Assembly (NCBI GenBank): GCA_030272585.1 | Contig: BSYQ01000006.1 | Coordinates: forward strand, 2,009,001 to 2,073,000 | DNA: 64,000 nucleotides | Source of the DNA: Bryopsis sp. KO-2023 | Lineage: Eukaryota > Chlorophyta > Ulvophyceae > Bryopsidales > Bryopsidaceae | Reading direction: 5' to 3' | Shown: piece by piece, positions 22,575 through 32,908 of the stretch | Position numbering within the stretch: the stretch's first letter is position 1 | How the letters are laid out: the number at the start of each line of letters is the position of its first letter | The notes under the pieces: model-generated | Databases searched by the model: none | Told to the model about the DNA's origin: nothing | What the model saw: only the letters and a program-made list of their open reading frames with translations | Position numbers and translations under genes: made by a program

Positions 22575-22836
22575 CTTTTTATACGGGAGACCCCCGAAGG
22601 GGAAGAACCCGGATCTCTCGCTCTCTCCTCTAAGAGAGACACGTCCATATCCGACCAACGGTCGGAAGAACGACCAACCGGAGCTGATCGCCTTCCGACC
22701 TCGGCCGGATAGGACGCCTCTCTCTTAGAGGAGAGAGAGGGAGGGGTTGGGTGAAACCCAATTCGTGCTCCGACGAATCCGGGGAAGCCGGAAATCGTCG
22801 AGAGCACGAGTTGGGATTCACCCAACCCCTCGAGAG
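22575..22836 (-). ncRNA. Multi-hairpin structured tail domain of the long repeat (copy 1)
   Basis: Minus strand from 22836 down. A ~90-nt hairpin has arms built on AGGGGTTGGGTGAA/TTCACCCAACCCCT. A long-range stem pairs CTCTAAGAGAGA with TCTCTCTTAGAG. It encloses a hairpin GGTCGGAAG/CTTCCGACC capped by CGATCAGC-tccg-GTTGGTCG. A GGGTTCTTCCCC...GGGGG hairpin leads to TATAAAAAG and then the tRNA-like terminus. Compared with copy 2, the first hairpin shows a double substitution that keeps pairing (GTGCTC/GAGCAC versus GTGATC/GATCAC). The inner hairpin changes U:G to C:G and G:U to A:U. The G:U pairs exist only on this strand. Confidence 0.6.
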
Positions 22837-24071
22837 ATGATTTTGGATTGTCGCGTGTGTTTCCTTATGTTCCGTTACTTTTTTCCTCCTCCTTTGTTTG
22901 ATTGTGGGGTGGACTTTGGAGTGGCTCTTCTCATACGAGGTCGCATCGTTGGGGCGTTCTGTTTTCGTCAATCAACTAATTGACTTATTGAGCGTTCTTC
23001 AAATCGATTCTGTGTAAGCCACCAAGCACACGCTGCGTTTTCGATCCCTCTTGCTCTTGCCTCGTGAAGACAAGTCGTGCGCTTCCCTGGTGAAATTCAG
23101 CCGCCCCCAGTTCAACCCTGGCCAGCGCGCATCGAGGGGTGTTCTAATATTGTTGGGCGACAGATTTGGACTCGAGACGACTCGCGCGAGTCTCTTTGAC
23201 GCGAACGCTTACATCAGACTATGCACGACGGTTCGAGCTGTGAAGAGCGACCCATAAAAAGCCCGTTTTTTTTTTAAAGCGAAAAAGAGTGGCGCATTGC
23301 TGAGAGAAGCCCATACAGTGCTTGGGTGAGTTCATTCTCCATTGTCGTTGTCGTAAGCGTAGCCACAAATCTGATTGCAACACATGGAATGCCCCTGATC
23401 CCAGCTTCCTTGATTGCTGCAGAGTCAAAACGAACACTGGTCGTCGAACAGCAGGCGTGGGAGCGGCCGTGAATGCTGGATGGAAGGTTAGAGCAATCCA
23501 ATTCTGTGGTTTGCATGTCCCGTTCAAGTTCAGAGTCAAATGCGAAAAAACCCAAGGCACAATCCAGTTTGTAGCACATGGAAAAAGCTTTTTTTTTCTT
23601 ATCTTCTGTGGCCTCATGCCCGACATCCCAAAGTCAAAAATAAACGAGCCTGTGTCCAGCAAATCAACATGAGTTTTTGGTTATTAAAAAAAAAGAAAGA
23701 AAGAGGTGCTTTCCAGGGTGCCATGGCTGTGTCGCCCAAGACCCTCACCTGTAAGATGTTTCTCAAATAAAATCTAAAGGGGGAACAATCATCTTCTTTT
23801 TTGGTGTTTATTTTTTGGGGGGAAGGTATTGAATGGTGATAATGAATCTGAATCTTTCGTCGAAAACTACTGTTTGGGCTGTTTGAAAAGTTTTGGAATC
23901 GAATGTTGCTCAATGAAGTTTTGAGACAGACCTGATCCAGTCTTTTGCTTAGGAGCCCTCCAGAATCCACAGCCTATGATTTAACAACAATGAACCCCCT
24001 GATATCTTTTTCAGGTTCTGGAGCCAACATTAAGCAATTGATGGAATCGTCCAGATCAGGGATGTGGCAAC

Positions 24072-24116
24072 GGCTGATTCTGATTCTGATTCTGATTCTG
24101 ATTTTGATTCTGATTT
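24072..24116 (+). repeat. (TCTGAT)n hexanucleotide microsatellite
   Basis: About seven units, the last ones imperfect, inside the long repeat. Copy 2 has only one or two units at the matching place (62400-62415), so it expanded in copy 1. Confidence 0.8.
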
Positions 24117-24294
24117 AACCCCTTGTTTTCTTTCGTTTTTACTCTCTTTTTTTTGTTTTTTAAAGCATACAGACCTGTATTTGAATCTCTTTCAATACTC
24201 TTTCGTGGTGGTCGGAAATCATCCTGGGCAAAAAAGGCGATGAGATTTTTATGGAGGGGTTGATTGGAAGAGTACTGGAATTTGTTTCAAATCA

Positions 24295-27200
24295 CACTAG
24301 TGAAAAAACGCCGATTTTACAAGCTTGTAAAAGTGACTTTACAAGCTTGTAATCCACTTTACAAGCTTGTAACATCAGCACTTAGCCAAAATTTTGCGTC
24401 GCAGAGAGCTGTCTGTGGTTCCACCTTGTAATCTCAGTTTACAAGCTTGTAATCTCAGTTTACAACCCTGTAATCCCATTCTAGAAGGTCGTACACCTGC
24501 GAATCTCCATCTTTCGAATTTCCTTGCCTCCCATCCTGTGCGACCAGCCATCGTTCAACGGCCTGCTCCCATCCGCGACTGCACGAGGTCGAGTGTGAGA
24601 TTCGGGAGGACCGGTCGCGTATTCCCAGAAAAGCAGGTATTTGAAGAGCTTCCTTTGGCTGAAAGAAAAGTCGGAGACGAGTGCGCCGGCGCGCAGGGAA
24701 CGAGGTACAGAGAGTGGGAAGGTGAGTACCCCAGCAGGGGCGTTCGTTTCTGGATTGCTCGATGGAGGGCACCAAGAAGGGTGGTATCTTTCTGTTGGGT
24801 AAGGTCACGGCGGCGATATTCATTATCCAGTTCAAGGTCAAGGTCAAGATCAAGATCCCCCGTGAGGTGAGTGTTTCGCTACAGCCAGCGAACTGCGTGT
24901 TTTGTTGCTGCTTTTTTTTTCTTGGAGGGGAAAAAAGAATTTGAACAGGTGGCGACAGTGGAGGTGGTCGATTTTCTATATATATATATGCAGTTTCTGT
25001 CAGAAGAAAATTCGGGGAAGGTAATTCTAGCCCACTACAAAAACAGATGAGCTCTGTTCTTTCTGCTTTTTTTTCTTTTTCCTAACATAGATCCCTGTTT
25101 AAACCGGGAAGTCATCGTCTTTTTATTTGGTGTGCTTGATTGCAGGAGTGGTGGCTGTGTTGTCTACCTGCTCAGTGGCACTGGAGGCATCCAATGACAC
25201 ATTGCTTCGTATCGTACTTACGCTTGTATATGATGAATGGGAAAAGGTGCGCAGAAAAAAGAAGTTGAAAACGCATCGCCAAAATAATCAATAACGAAAA
25301 TTTGGGGTGCTTACAGCCTCCTCCCACACGCATCACCCTTGGGTCTATTTTTGGGGGTTTTTTTCCCTTTCAAGCACAATTTTTATTTCCCTGTTGGAAG
25401 GTTTAGTTGACAGCAGGATGTAGGTGGCTCTGAAATTCCGCAAGTGGTGGCGTGGGTTTTGGTTTTGTTGTTCCAGGTCAGCTCTCCATGCTGCAAGTTC
25501 CTATATCCTTTGAGCAGGCAAATGAGCTCCTCAAGCAAGGGAAATGGGCAAGAGAATCATCCACTGGCGAAAATCATTGAACTCATCACAAAGCAGAGGA
25601 GTAGTCTACGCAAGGCAAATGAGAAAAGCAGCCAGGAGGGAGTGGCAGCTGCCAGGCAGCTGGCATCAGCTCTGGATATTGCAGGTGGGGTCCCTGTCTG
25701 TAAACACGTTTTTATTGGGTACAGAACTTGAGCCTTTGTGCTGGTCCCCTGTTCGAATCATCACCTTTTTTTTCTTCCTTGCCTGTACAGGGCCCCTGAG
25801 AGTTCACCAGTTGTTGCTTGGCCCTCCTATCAGACTCTCAACATTCTGCACCTCCATCACTCGATGCTTTGCGTTCGACCCGATATCTGCTCCCTTATTG
25901 TTGAAGAGCTCAGCAGAACCTGGGCCACACTTGAGAACCCCCCATCGATCAATTGCGACCGGGGATGCATCGCCCACAGTAGTTCAAGGAGCATCTGCAA
26001 TCTCGGTCCTATTCTCGTTCGAGATCTGTGTCCAGGAGCAGGTAGTGCCAGTGCAATGAAAGCAGTCTGGTCAAGAATAAAATAGAATGAACATTAAATA
26101 AAGTGAAACGAACGAAGCCAAAAAAAGAATCCTCTGATGTAAACGGAGAATGTACGTGCTGAAATCTGTGCTGAAATGTACGTTAACTTCTGATCTGAGT
26201 GAGTGTTAGCGGGCTTTTTTCCAGGTCATCATCCCACAACGATTGCAGTGGATGTTCTCTCTTTTTTCTTTCTGTTCTGTGTTTTATTGGGGTTTTCTTT
26301 ACTTTTTTTTACTTTTTTTTTCGGGGTGGTGGGGAACAAGGTACCGAAGGAGATCGAGGGTTAGATCTCCGTCCAGATATCGAAGATCACGTTCCAGATC
26401 CAGGTCCTGATGCAGGGGACGGTCATACTCCGATGACAGACGCAAAGGACGAGACCGACGCTGGCGAACCAAGTAAATCCCGCTTTAAAAATAGTTAAAT
26501 AAATTTAAAATGAGTAAAATCATTATATATATTGTTTTTGAATAAGTAAAGAAAGCAAGAATAAAAGTGCTTCGTATGTGTCTGGGATGGGCAATCTGGC
26601 TTGAAGTTCTGGCTTGGATTCGCAAACCAGGAGACTTTTTAAGGAGTCCCTGAAAGAGGTCGTTGCCCTGCAACATGAGCATTTTGAATGACATAATGAG
26701 GACCAGGGATCAAACCTTCCACGTGCACAAGAGGGGCTTCTCCTCGTTCTCGCTCACTTCTGATAGCTTTGTTTCTGGTTCTGGGTGCAAAGTTTACCCC
26801 CTCCCAAAAAAACAAATGAAATCCTTTAGGGCATGCATCTGGCTCAATTTTTGGCTGGTATGTTGTTCAGGAGATGTACTTTTTTTTCCTGCCGATATAT
26901 ATATGTGATGAGTCTTCTAGGATGCCCAATTGAGCTGACGATTTTTTGCTGGTACTCATTGTCCTTTTTCTGCATTGATGTGGTGAAATCAGGTGAGGCA
27001 GGAAAGAGAGGAGATATTGAAGCAAAGGATATACTTGTTTCTTTGATAGTTGTGATGAAGGGCTGATGTTTGGCCACTCATTCGCTGATTGGTATATGCT
27101 TTGCGATACATTCAGTCTAGGAAGAGTCGATTAGCTGGTTGATGGACAGGGCAGCAAATTCCTCCTGCAGCCTGACTTGGGGGCTGAAGGGAAATGAGCT

Positions 27201-28026
27201 GCGATCCTGTTTGAAGAGCCGAGATGGGGGTGATAACCCTGAACCTGTGGTGTCTTGATATGCATGACGTGAACAGGACAGGGAAAAGCCTAGCTTCTGC
27301 CAATTTGTGCCTAGAACCAGAATTGGTGTCTTGTGTGATGGGTGGAAAAAACTCAATTGAGGTGGTTTAGGGGTGTTTTTGCTTTCTTTTGCTGGTTGTG
27401 GGATAAACTTCCAGAAAGCAACAACGTGCAGAAGGTGGATCCCAAGTTCGATTCTTGGGCACATCAAGCTGTTGAAAGGGATTTGCGTCTTTGTTGTAAT
27501 TTATCATTGTAATTAGAAAAATTGAAATCATGATGATATCCTGTCCATTACTTCATCATCATTAAAATATTGCAATGATTGTAATTTATAGTAATGATAA
27601 TCACCCATGTGGTGGAGAATGGAATCATCTATAGATAACCATCGATTAAAATTTACAATCAATCGTACCACGACAAGAATCACAGCCGAGCGTGTGCTTG
27701 GGCTTGTGTGATGTTGATGACACATCAATGACTGAGCTTGTAAAGTGCTTGTAACAGCTTGTAAGAGCTTGTAACCGCGTGGATCGGGAAAGCTTGTAAC
27801 AGCTTGTAACAGCTTGTAAGAGCTTGTAAATTCCCACTTTACAAGCATGGAGCTGTTCCACTTTACAAGCTTTTTTCTTGTAACAGCTTGTAACAGCTTG
27901 TAATCTCCACTTTACAAGCTTGTAAACGATGGGGAGAGTGTCAAGTCTTTACAAGCTTGTAATCCACTTTACAAGCACTTTACAAGGTGTTTACAAGCTT
28001 GTAAAAGCGGCGTTTTTTCACTAGTG
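24295..28026. mobile_element. CACTA (EnSpm) DNA transposon, non-autonomous, nested in the long repeat
   Basis: 3732 bp. Ends are CACTAGTGAAAAAACG and its inverse; a 3-bp target duplication TCA lies at 24292-24294 and 28027-28029. The empty site is visible in copy 2 of the host repeat (near 62228-62232, aaatcaaggg on the reverse strand), so the boundaries are exact. Both subterminal zones (24310-24480 and 27735-28005) are arrays of the palindromic unit TTACAAGCTTGTAA, as expected for CACTA transposase-binding repeats. No transposase was recognised. The interior holds exons like an SR splicing factor. Confidence 0.93.
24630..26412 (+). pseudogene. SR-protein-like exons carried by the CACTA element
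   Basis: Several segments bounded by splice-like signals encode arginine-serine repeats. Around 24786-24865 there is SRRRYSLSSS then SRSRSRSRSPVR before gtgagt. Around 25995-26040 there is SRSYSRSRSVSRSR. Around 26338-26409 there is RYRRRSRVRSPSRYRRSRSR and a stop. Between them, 25141-25250 (helical, ASNDTLLRIVLTLVYDEWEK) and 25480-25690 (IIELITKQRSSLRKANEKSS) look like exons of a folded part. The order and repeated RS character suggest capture of a host SR-type splicing-factor gene with its introns. Whether it is still expressed is unknown; frames between exons were not all reconcilable. It is not the LUC7 gene of this window. Confidence 0.55.
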
Positions 28027-29473
28027 TCAAGGGATCCACAGACCATTAATGAAAGAAAGCACCCAGCTCTTTTTTATGTTTGTTTTGTTTTGTTTTGTTT
28101 TGTTTTTCTTTATGTGAACCGAACATTAAAATCCATTACTGGCGTTCCTTCCAAACCCTGCAAAGACGAGTCACCCAACATACTGTGTCGGACTTGATCA
28201 CTTGATTCAAGGTTCTTGGCTCTTGGAAGTGATCGCGCTCAACGTTGGAGCTCAAGGGGTCGCATCACTGGGGGCGATTTGTAGCCACAGAACACGCCAC
28301 GCAATGACGCACCCGTGAGCACAAAAGGGGCCCTCCCTGGAGGTGTCTCACGACTGCTGAGAGTGTACAAGGGTGTCGACAGTGGGCACCGGCCCACGCG
28401 TGGGGGGATGCGAGGCAGGGGGTGGGCGTGTCTCGAGTTTTTGTTTTCGTTTCGTTTTTTGTCCGCCCAAATGTGTTTGTGTTAAAACAAAGCGCGCCGC
28501 CACCTGGCTTTGGGACAATTTCCAGCAAGAATTCTTTCATCGTAAAAAAGAAGAGATAATCGATGAACCACAACGCAACCAGCTAAAGGGAGGATTATTA
28601 ATTTCGCAACCACCACCACCGCCACCAAAAACGAGTCCCCAGCAGCAAAAGCAACGAAACAAGCGGTGAAACCCGACCTGCCGCTCCAAATTTGTCCAGA
28701 TGCTCCGCTGATGTTTTGTTGTCAACTGAGGGTGGTGCTGTCCAGTGGGTTGGAGCTCTCATTGGAGCCTCACAGTTCCAGTGATCGATTGATTGACTGT
28801 GAGAATGGTTTCATCACCCCACTGGGAATTGCGTTTGCGTTTCGGAAATCATTTTCGGGTACATAGTGGATACAACATTCAAAGCGATCTTTCAAGGGCT
28901 GCGTCTGCTGTTGCGATGTTCCCAATCACAGCCTCACTCGAGGTGGCTACAATCAAGAAGCATTCATTGATCGGAACAAACCTTGTTTTACTGTGGGGAG
29001 AGTCAATGTCACGCGATCAATAATTACAACCCACGGCGAAAGAGTGGATCGAATGCTCCGCTCCTTGTACAGGAAAGTAGGAGGTTCAGGCCTTGGTCAA
29101 CCGACACCAAGCGGCGCCCTGAGACTGACAAGAAGGCACTCTTGCTCAATCGTTGTCGTTCAACAACGAATTTCGTTGTTCTTTAAACGATCCCTGCAAG
29201 AGTTGAAGGTGTGTTCATTGCAATCGGAATGCATACACTCCGACCACCAAAATATGCATGCAGTGTAGCCAAAGATGTAGTCAACCACTAATTTAGGGGC
29301 GACACACAAAAACACACACAAGCGTTGCTTCAACAGGCCAACAAACCAACCAACAAGCACGCAAGCAAAAAGAAAAAAAAAAAGAACAAAACCATCTTCC
29401 TGGGTGGGAGCGTCCCCCCACCTCCTACTTCCGTCCACGCCTTGGCGCTTTTGTTAACGCCTTCAGACATCAT

Positions 29474-29538
29474 GGTTTAGAGGTAGGCTCGAACCCCCGT
29501 CACTTGATTAACAAAGATTCACGTTAAACCTCTGAACC
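29474..29538 (-). other. Degenerate tRNA-like / Pol III box sequence (copy 1)
   Basis: 65 nt on the minus strand with GGTTCAG...CTAAACC able to form an acceptor-like stem (one mismatch) and GGGTTCGAGCC matching a B box. D and anticodon arms do not fold canonically. Its counterpart in copy 2 differs at a single base. It lies about 370 nt after the head of the repeat and in the same orientation as the structured tail. Confidence 0.45.
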
Positions 29539-29582
29539 AAGCGCCGAGGGCACGAGCGGTGAACTATGGCGAGTTGACACCT

Positions 29583-29908
29583 AAATACCCACTTCATTTG
29601 ATGACTCATCGTTGTCTCAGCACCGCCAGAAACTGCACACAGACGCAACAAGCACAGTGTGTGTCGAAGTGAAAACAATGGCGTGTTTGATTCGCACGCA
29701 GATGTCTTTGTCGAAACGTGGAGAAAGAAGTTGAAGAATGGGGAGTGCAGAGAAAGTCGGACGAACTTTAAAGTGTGTGGGCAGAGCTGGAGGATTTGGG
29801 TTCGGTGCGCAAAAAATCTATGGCATAAAAGCACACCGTTTCGTTCCGTGAGCACAAGGCAATCGATCCGTCTTTCGATTTGTTTCGACTGCCCAGCATT
29901 CGTCGAGC
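29583..29908 (-). repeat. Near-identical head block of the long repeat (copy 1)
   Basis: About 325 bp matching 60259-60584 in inverse orientation with one substitution, whereas the remainder of the two copies has drifted by several percent. Confidence 0.75.
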
Positions 29909-29919
29909 GGGGAATTGAC

Positions 29920-31234
29920 ATGGAGGATGCCGAGTGGGGGGGTTGGATTTCAACAGACGAGAGAGCTTTCCGGTGCGATTTTGAGACGAGCATCAAAACC
30001 ATCGCCCGACAGATTTCTGAAAGCTTGTGCTCCAGTTCGGTGTTCACAGCTTTTCTGCGATCGTTGAAACGAACATGGGTGTTGCAGTTCTGCCTTTTTC
30101 TTTTCTTTTGAGAAAACAACTGTGGCTTCTTTTTAGTCTGTGTGCAGTAAAACGATCGAGTGGTTTCCTTCTGGAAACCAGTCATGACTGGAAATGGTTG
30201 GACAACACATTTCAGGGTGAAACAGAGTCTGGAGTATTGAGGGTGAATGGGCTGATCAAAAAATTGTGGCAGCTACATCTCTGTGCATCAGGTGCAAAAT
30301 CGACAGCATCCCCCATGCACCAGTGGAATTATGCTGAACAGCCACTGCATCACTAGGTTGCCACTTCCTTTCTAATTCTGTCATGACAGCCGCAATCTCC
30401 TCCGTTTGGATGAAAAAAAGCTCGTCGCTTCTGGGGTCCCTCAGATTATCACCCACAGAACGATTAATAAAAAACATCCCTCAATATTTCATTCGAGTTG
30501 CTCCCTCCAAGCACTTTGAGAACAGGGATTTTTTGCGCCTGGTTTCAGCCATGTACCAGACACCTTCAACTTTTGCAGGCACCTTTTTGAGTGTTCACAA
30601 CTGAATGACAAGGATCCAACAAATTTGTTGGATCCTTTTAAAAGTGCCGCCTTGTCAGTCTCAAGACAAGTCTGTTGGTGTCTATTGACCAATTCCTGAA
30701 CCTCACACTTTCCTGTACAAGGAGTGGCGCAGTCGTTTACATGCAGTGGAATGAATATCTAGCACCGAACGACAACTCAACCCTTCAGAAGGCACCACCA
30801 ATGGGACTGAAGCAGAGTGACATGCGCAGTCTTCGAGAGCTCTCACAACAACACAAAACATGTCCCTTTCCTTTCCTTTTTCTTCCCCCCCCACCTATTC
30901 AACCAATCAGCATAAATCCTACAATTCCCAGTCAAACTGCGATATGCACACAGTGACAATCGTGCAGTGTGCGTTACTCCGTTCCAAAATCACAAAAAGG
31001 CAAACATCGAAGTCAGACCCACTGTGGGTCGAGGCTCCTCCCGTCCCGCCTTCGTTTTCTTTGTTTCGATTTTTCAGACCACCACTCACCATACGTACAC
31101 AGTCCCCATCCATGGACGTACAGAATAGGCAATCAGAAAACGAAAGATCCAGCAGCACCGCCTTGAAGCGGATGGTCAGGGACATGAAAACGCTGTCCCA
31201 CCGCCTGCAAAAGAGATTGAGGGAGCGAGCTTGA
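29920..31234 (+). CDS. Candidate multi-exon gene, product unrecognised, exon structure unresolved
   Basis: Coding-like pieces on the plus strand. ATG at 29920 opens a frame of acidic/amphipathic sequence (MEDAEWGGWISTDERAF... to LRSLKRTW near 30090). 30151-30240 after acceptor tgtgcag gives KRSSGFLLETSHDWKWL. 30573-30670 after acceptor tttgcag gives HLFECSQLNDKDP. A terminal exon after acceptor tttttcag (from about 31080) runs to TGA 31232-31234 and ends in a basic coiled-coil-like helix (LKRMVRDMKTLSHRLQKRL). The phases of the inner junctions could not be settled, and a minus-strand frame at 30256-30440 is also open, so only the first and last pieces deserve moderate trust. The long repeat ends 12 bp before the ATG. 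Confidence 0.4.
30610..30637. repeat. Perfect 28-bp palindrome
   Basis: AAGGATCCAACAAA followed immediately by its exact inverse complement, without a spacer. It lies inside a coding-like segment. Confidence 0.85.
30640..30740. repeat. Diverged fragment of the long repeat
   Basis: The segment with GTCAGTCTCA, TTGACCAA and CTTTCCTGTACAAGGA matches the inverse of 29050-29150 and the plus strand near 60945-60985. It is a third, older trace of the same repeat family, outside copy 1. Confidence 0.6.
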
Positions 31235-32908
31235 GGTTTTTTTCTTCCAGACTTGGGTGTTTTTTTGTTTTTTTATTCGCTGACGAGGGGACGGAATTTA
31301 TGGATGGAAAGGAGAAATTTGTGAAGTGTGCTTACGAGACTTCTTCCTAGTTTGTTTAATTTTCATTTGAATCAACTTTCTCTGAGACATGGGTTGCTTT
31401 CGAATCGGCAATCCATTGGACCTTCAACAAATTGGCTGTTCTAACACTGTGAAAGGAAGAAAGCACTCAAAAAGGAAACTTATACTCTTGCAATTCATAT
31501 TTTATTTCTGATTCGTACATTTTTGGTTGTCGCATGCTCTGGAAGAAATAACGAGGGTTGCTGATTTTTCATTGATGAAATGATATTGCACAGAATCAAG
31601 ATTGATCAGTCCCGAATTGTATTCAATAGGAATGGGTTGAAAAAAACTTTGACACTCTATCATATATATTGTTTCTTTTTTTGATATCATATATATCATA
31701 TATATTGTTTCTTTTCCTAAAAGTATTCTTAAGAAAAAAACGAAGCATTTCATTCTGGTAGAATGCAGTGGGGTTAAAGCATGAACACAGTCAGCCAAAA
31801 AAAATGGATGATGCACCATCTTGCATGCGTTTGTGCACCTACTGTGGAAAAATAAATAAAATAAAATTTCAAACCCACTTCAGACCGCGACCCTGCAGCA
31901 GATTCTTCATTGGAATTTTTTTTTGTTGCATTCGTTCAAGTGCAGCAGAAAGAAGGCTCCCTGAGAATTTAATCAACAAATTATCCAACAATTTGAATTT
32001 CTTATTGGGTTCGTTCTCTCAGCGAGAAGACTAATCTTAATTCTGGAATATTTCAAAAGGAATGATATTGATATCTACAACTGCACAAAAATAATCAATA
32101 TGCACTGGATAATTTATTTCACATCTCGAACAGAGCCTCCACCAGTTATTTTTGTGGAAGATGTAAAAGCAACTTGTTGAACATCTTTTAATTAAGAGAT
32201 AAAAAATAGATCAGAGCACACCTGTCTGTTACCCCCAGTCGTGTTCTTTTTTCACCCGTACTTAATTGACAATTAGGCTTTCTATCTTTTCTTGAAAGAA
32301 AAGCTTTTTTCATTTTGGCAGGGGAACTATCAAACAAAAACGAAATTTCCTCCTGAACCTACCCAGTTTACAGAAACGTTCAGTGACCATGAGATTGTTC
32401 GACTTCCCCACATCTCCTTGCCAACATTCGTTGCTATGTTTTTTTGCCCCCGCTTTTCCCCCTCCACAATAATATCCAATTTATGCATCGACTGCGCAGT
32501 TTTATCCATCCGTTGTCACGATCCTAAACCTTTCTCGTTCAAACCGGAAAAAAAATTAAAAATTGTCTATTTTTGAATCCCTCCCAAAAAATAATTGTTT
32601 CCACTTTTAGAGCAACATGTGCTCAGATGAACCCCTGCATCAGAAAGCAATTTTCACAAAAAGTAAAACACATTTTGACTTGGCTACACATTTTCTCAAC
32701 TTAAAAAAAGGAAAAGGGGAAACGGAAAACGCTCGCAAGCATTCCTCATGGCGTTATATTTGACGTTACATTGACGTTACCTCTCCTCCACTCCACCAAC
32801 AACGGATCGTGTTTTTCTCTTGCTTGTCCTCCCACCAGCCAGTAGCGCATCCACCGCGCCCCTCAGAGTCAGTCTCTTGTCGCACCCCCTGTTCCCCTGC
32901 GCGCAAAA
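31235..32908. other. AT-rich intergenic stretch
   Basis: About 1.7 kb without a supported gene. It contains a short direct duplication of a tatcatatatattgtttc unit at 31656-31715 and several polyA-signal-like AATAAA words. Open frames lack splice context and are compositionally non-coding. Confidence 0.45.

Larger units (their letters stand above)
22530..29908 (-). repeat. Long non-coding repeat, copy 1 (interrupted by a CACTA element)
   Basis: This matches the inverted copy at 60259-64000 along its length. Without the CACTA insertion it is about 3.64 kb. Read on the minus strand its head is at 29908 (gctcgacg) and its tail at 22530 is a tRNA-like fold followed by T-runs. The first ~325 bp of the head differ from copy 2 at one position, whereas the rest shows roughly 5-10% differences and several indels. 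No terminal repeats, no target duplication and no reverse transcriptase or transposase motif were found. Open frames in the head are open on both strands and are not evidence of coding. Class unknown; the RNA-like tail and internal Pol III-type box suggest an RNA-mediated or structured-RNA element. Confidence 0.8.

Noticed and set aside
24310-24480. CRISPR-like array of TTACAAGCTTGTAA units
   Set aside because: The units are palindromic, irregularly spaced, mirrored at the other end and bounded by CACTA termini; they are transposon subterminal repeats.
22530-29908. Helitron interpretation of the long repeat (TC start, hairpin and CTAG near the end)
   Set aside because: The flanking bases do not match an A/T insertion, the hairpin-CTAG spacing is wrong, and no Rep/helicase is present.
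29508-30185. 225-codon minus-strand open frame, partly shared with 60078-60644
   Set aside because: The shared part lies in the near-identical repeat head, where the opposite strand is equally open (29659-30111), so preserved openness only reflects sequence identity and not coding.
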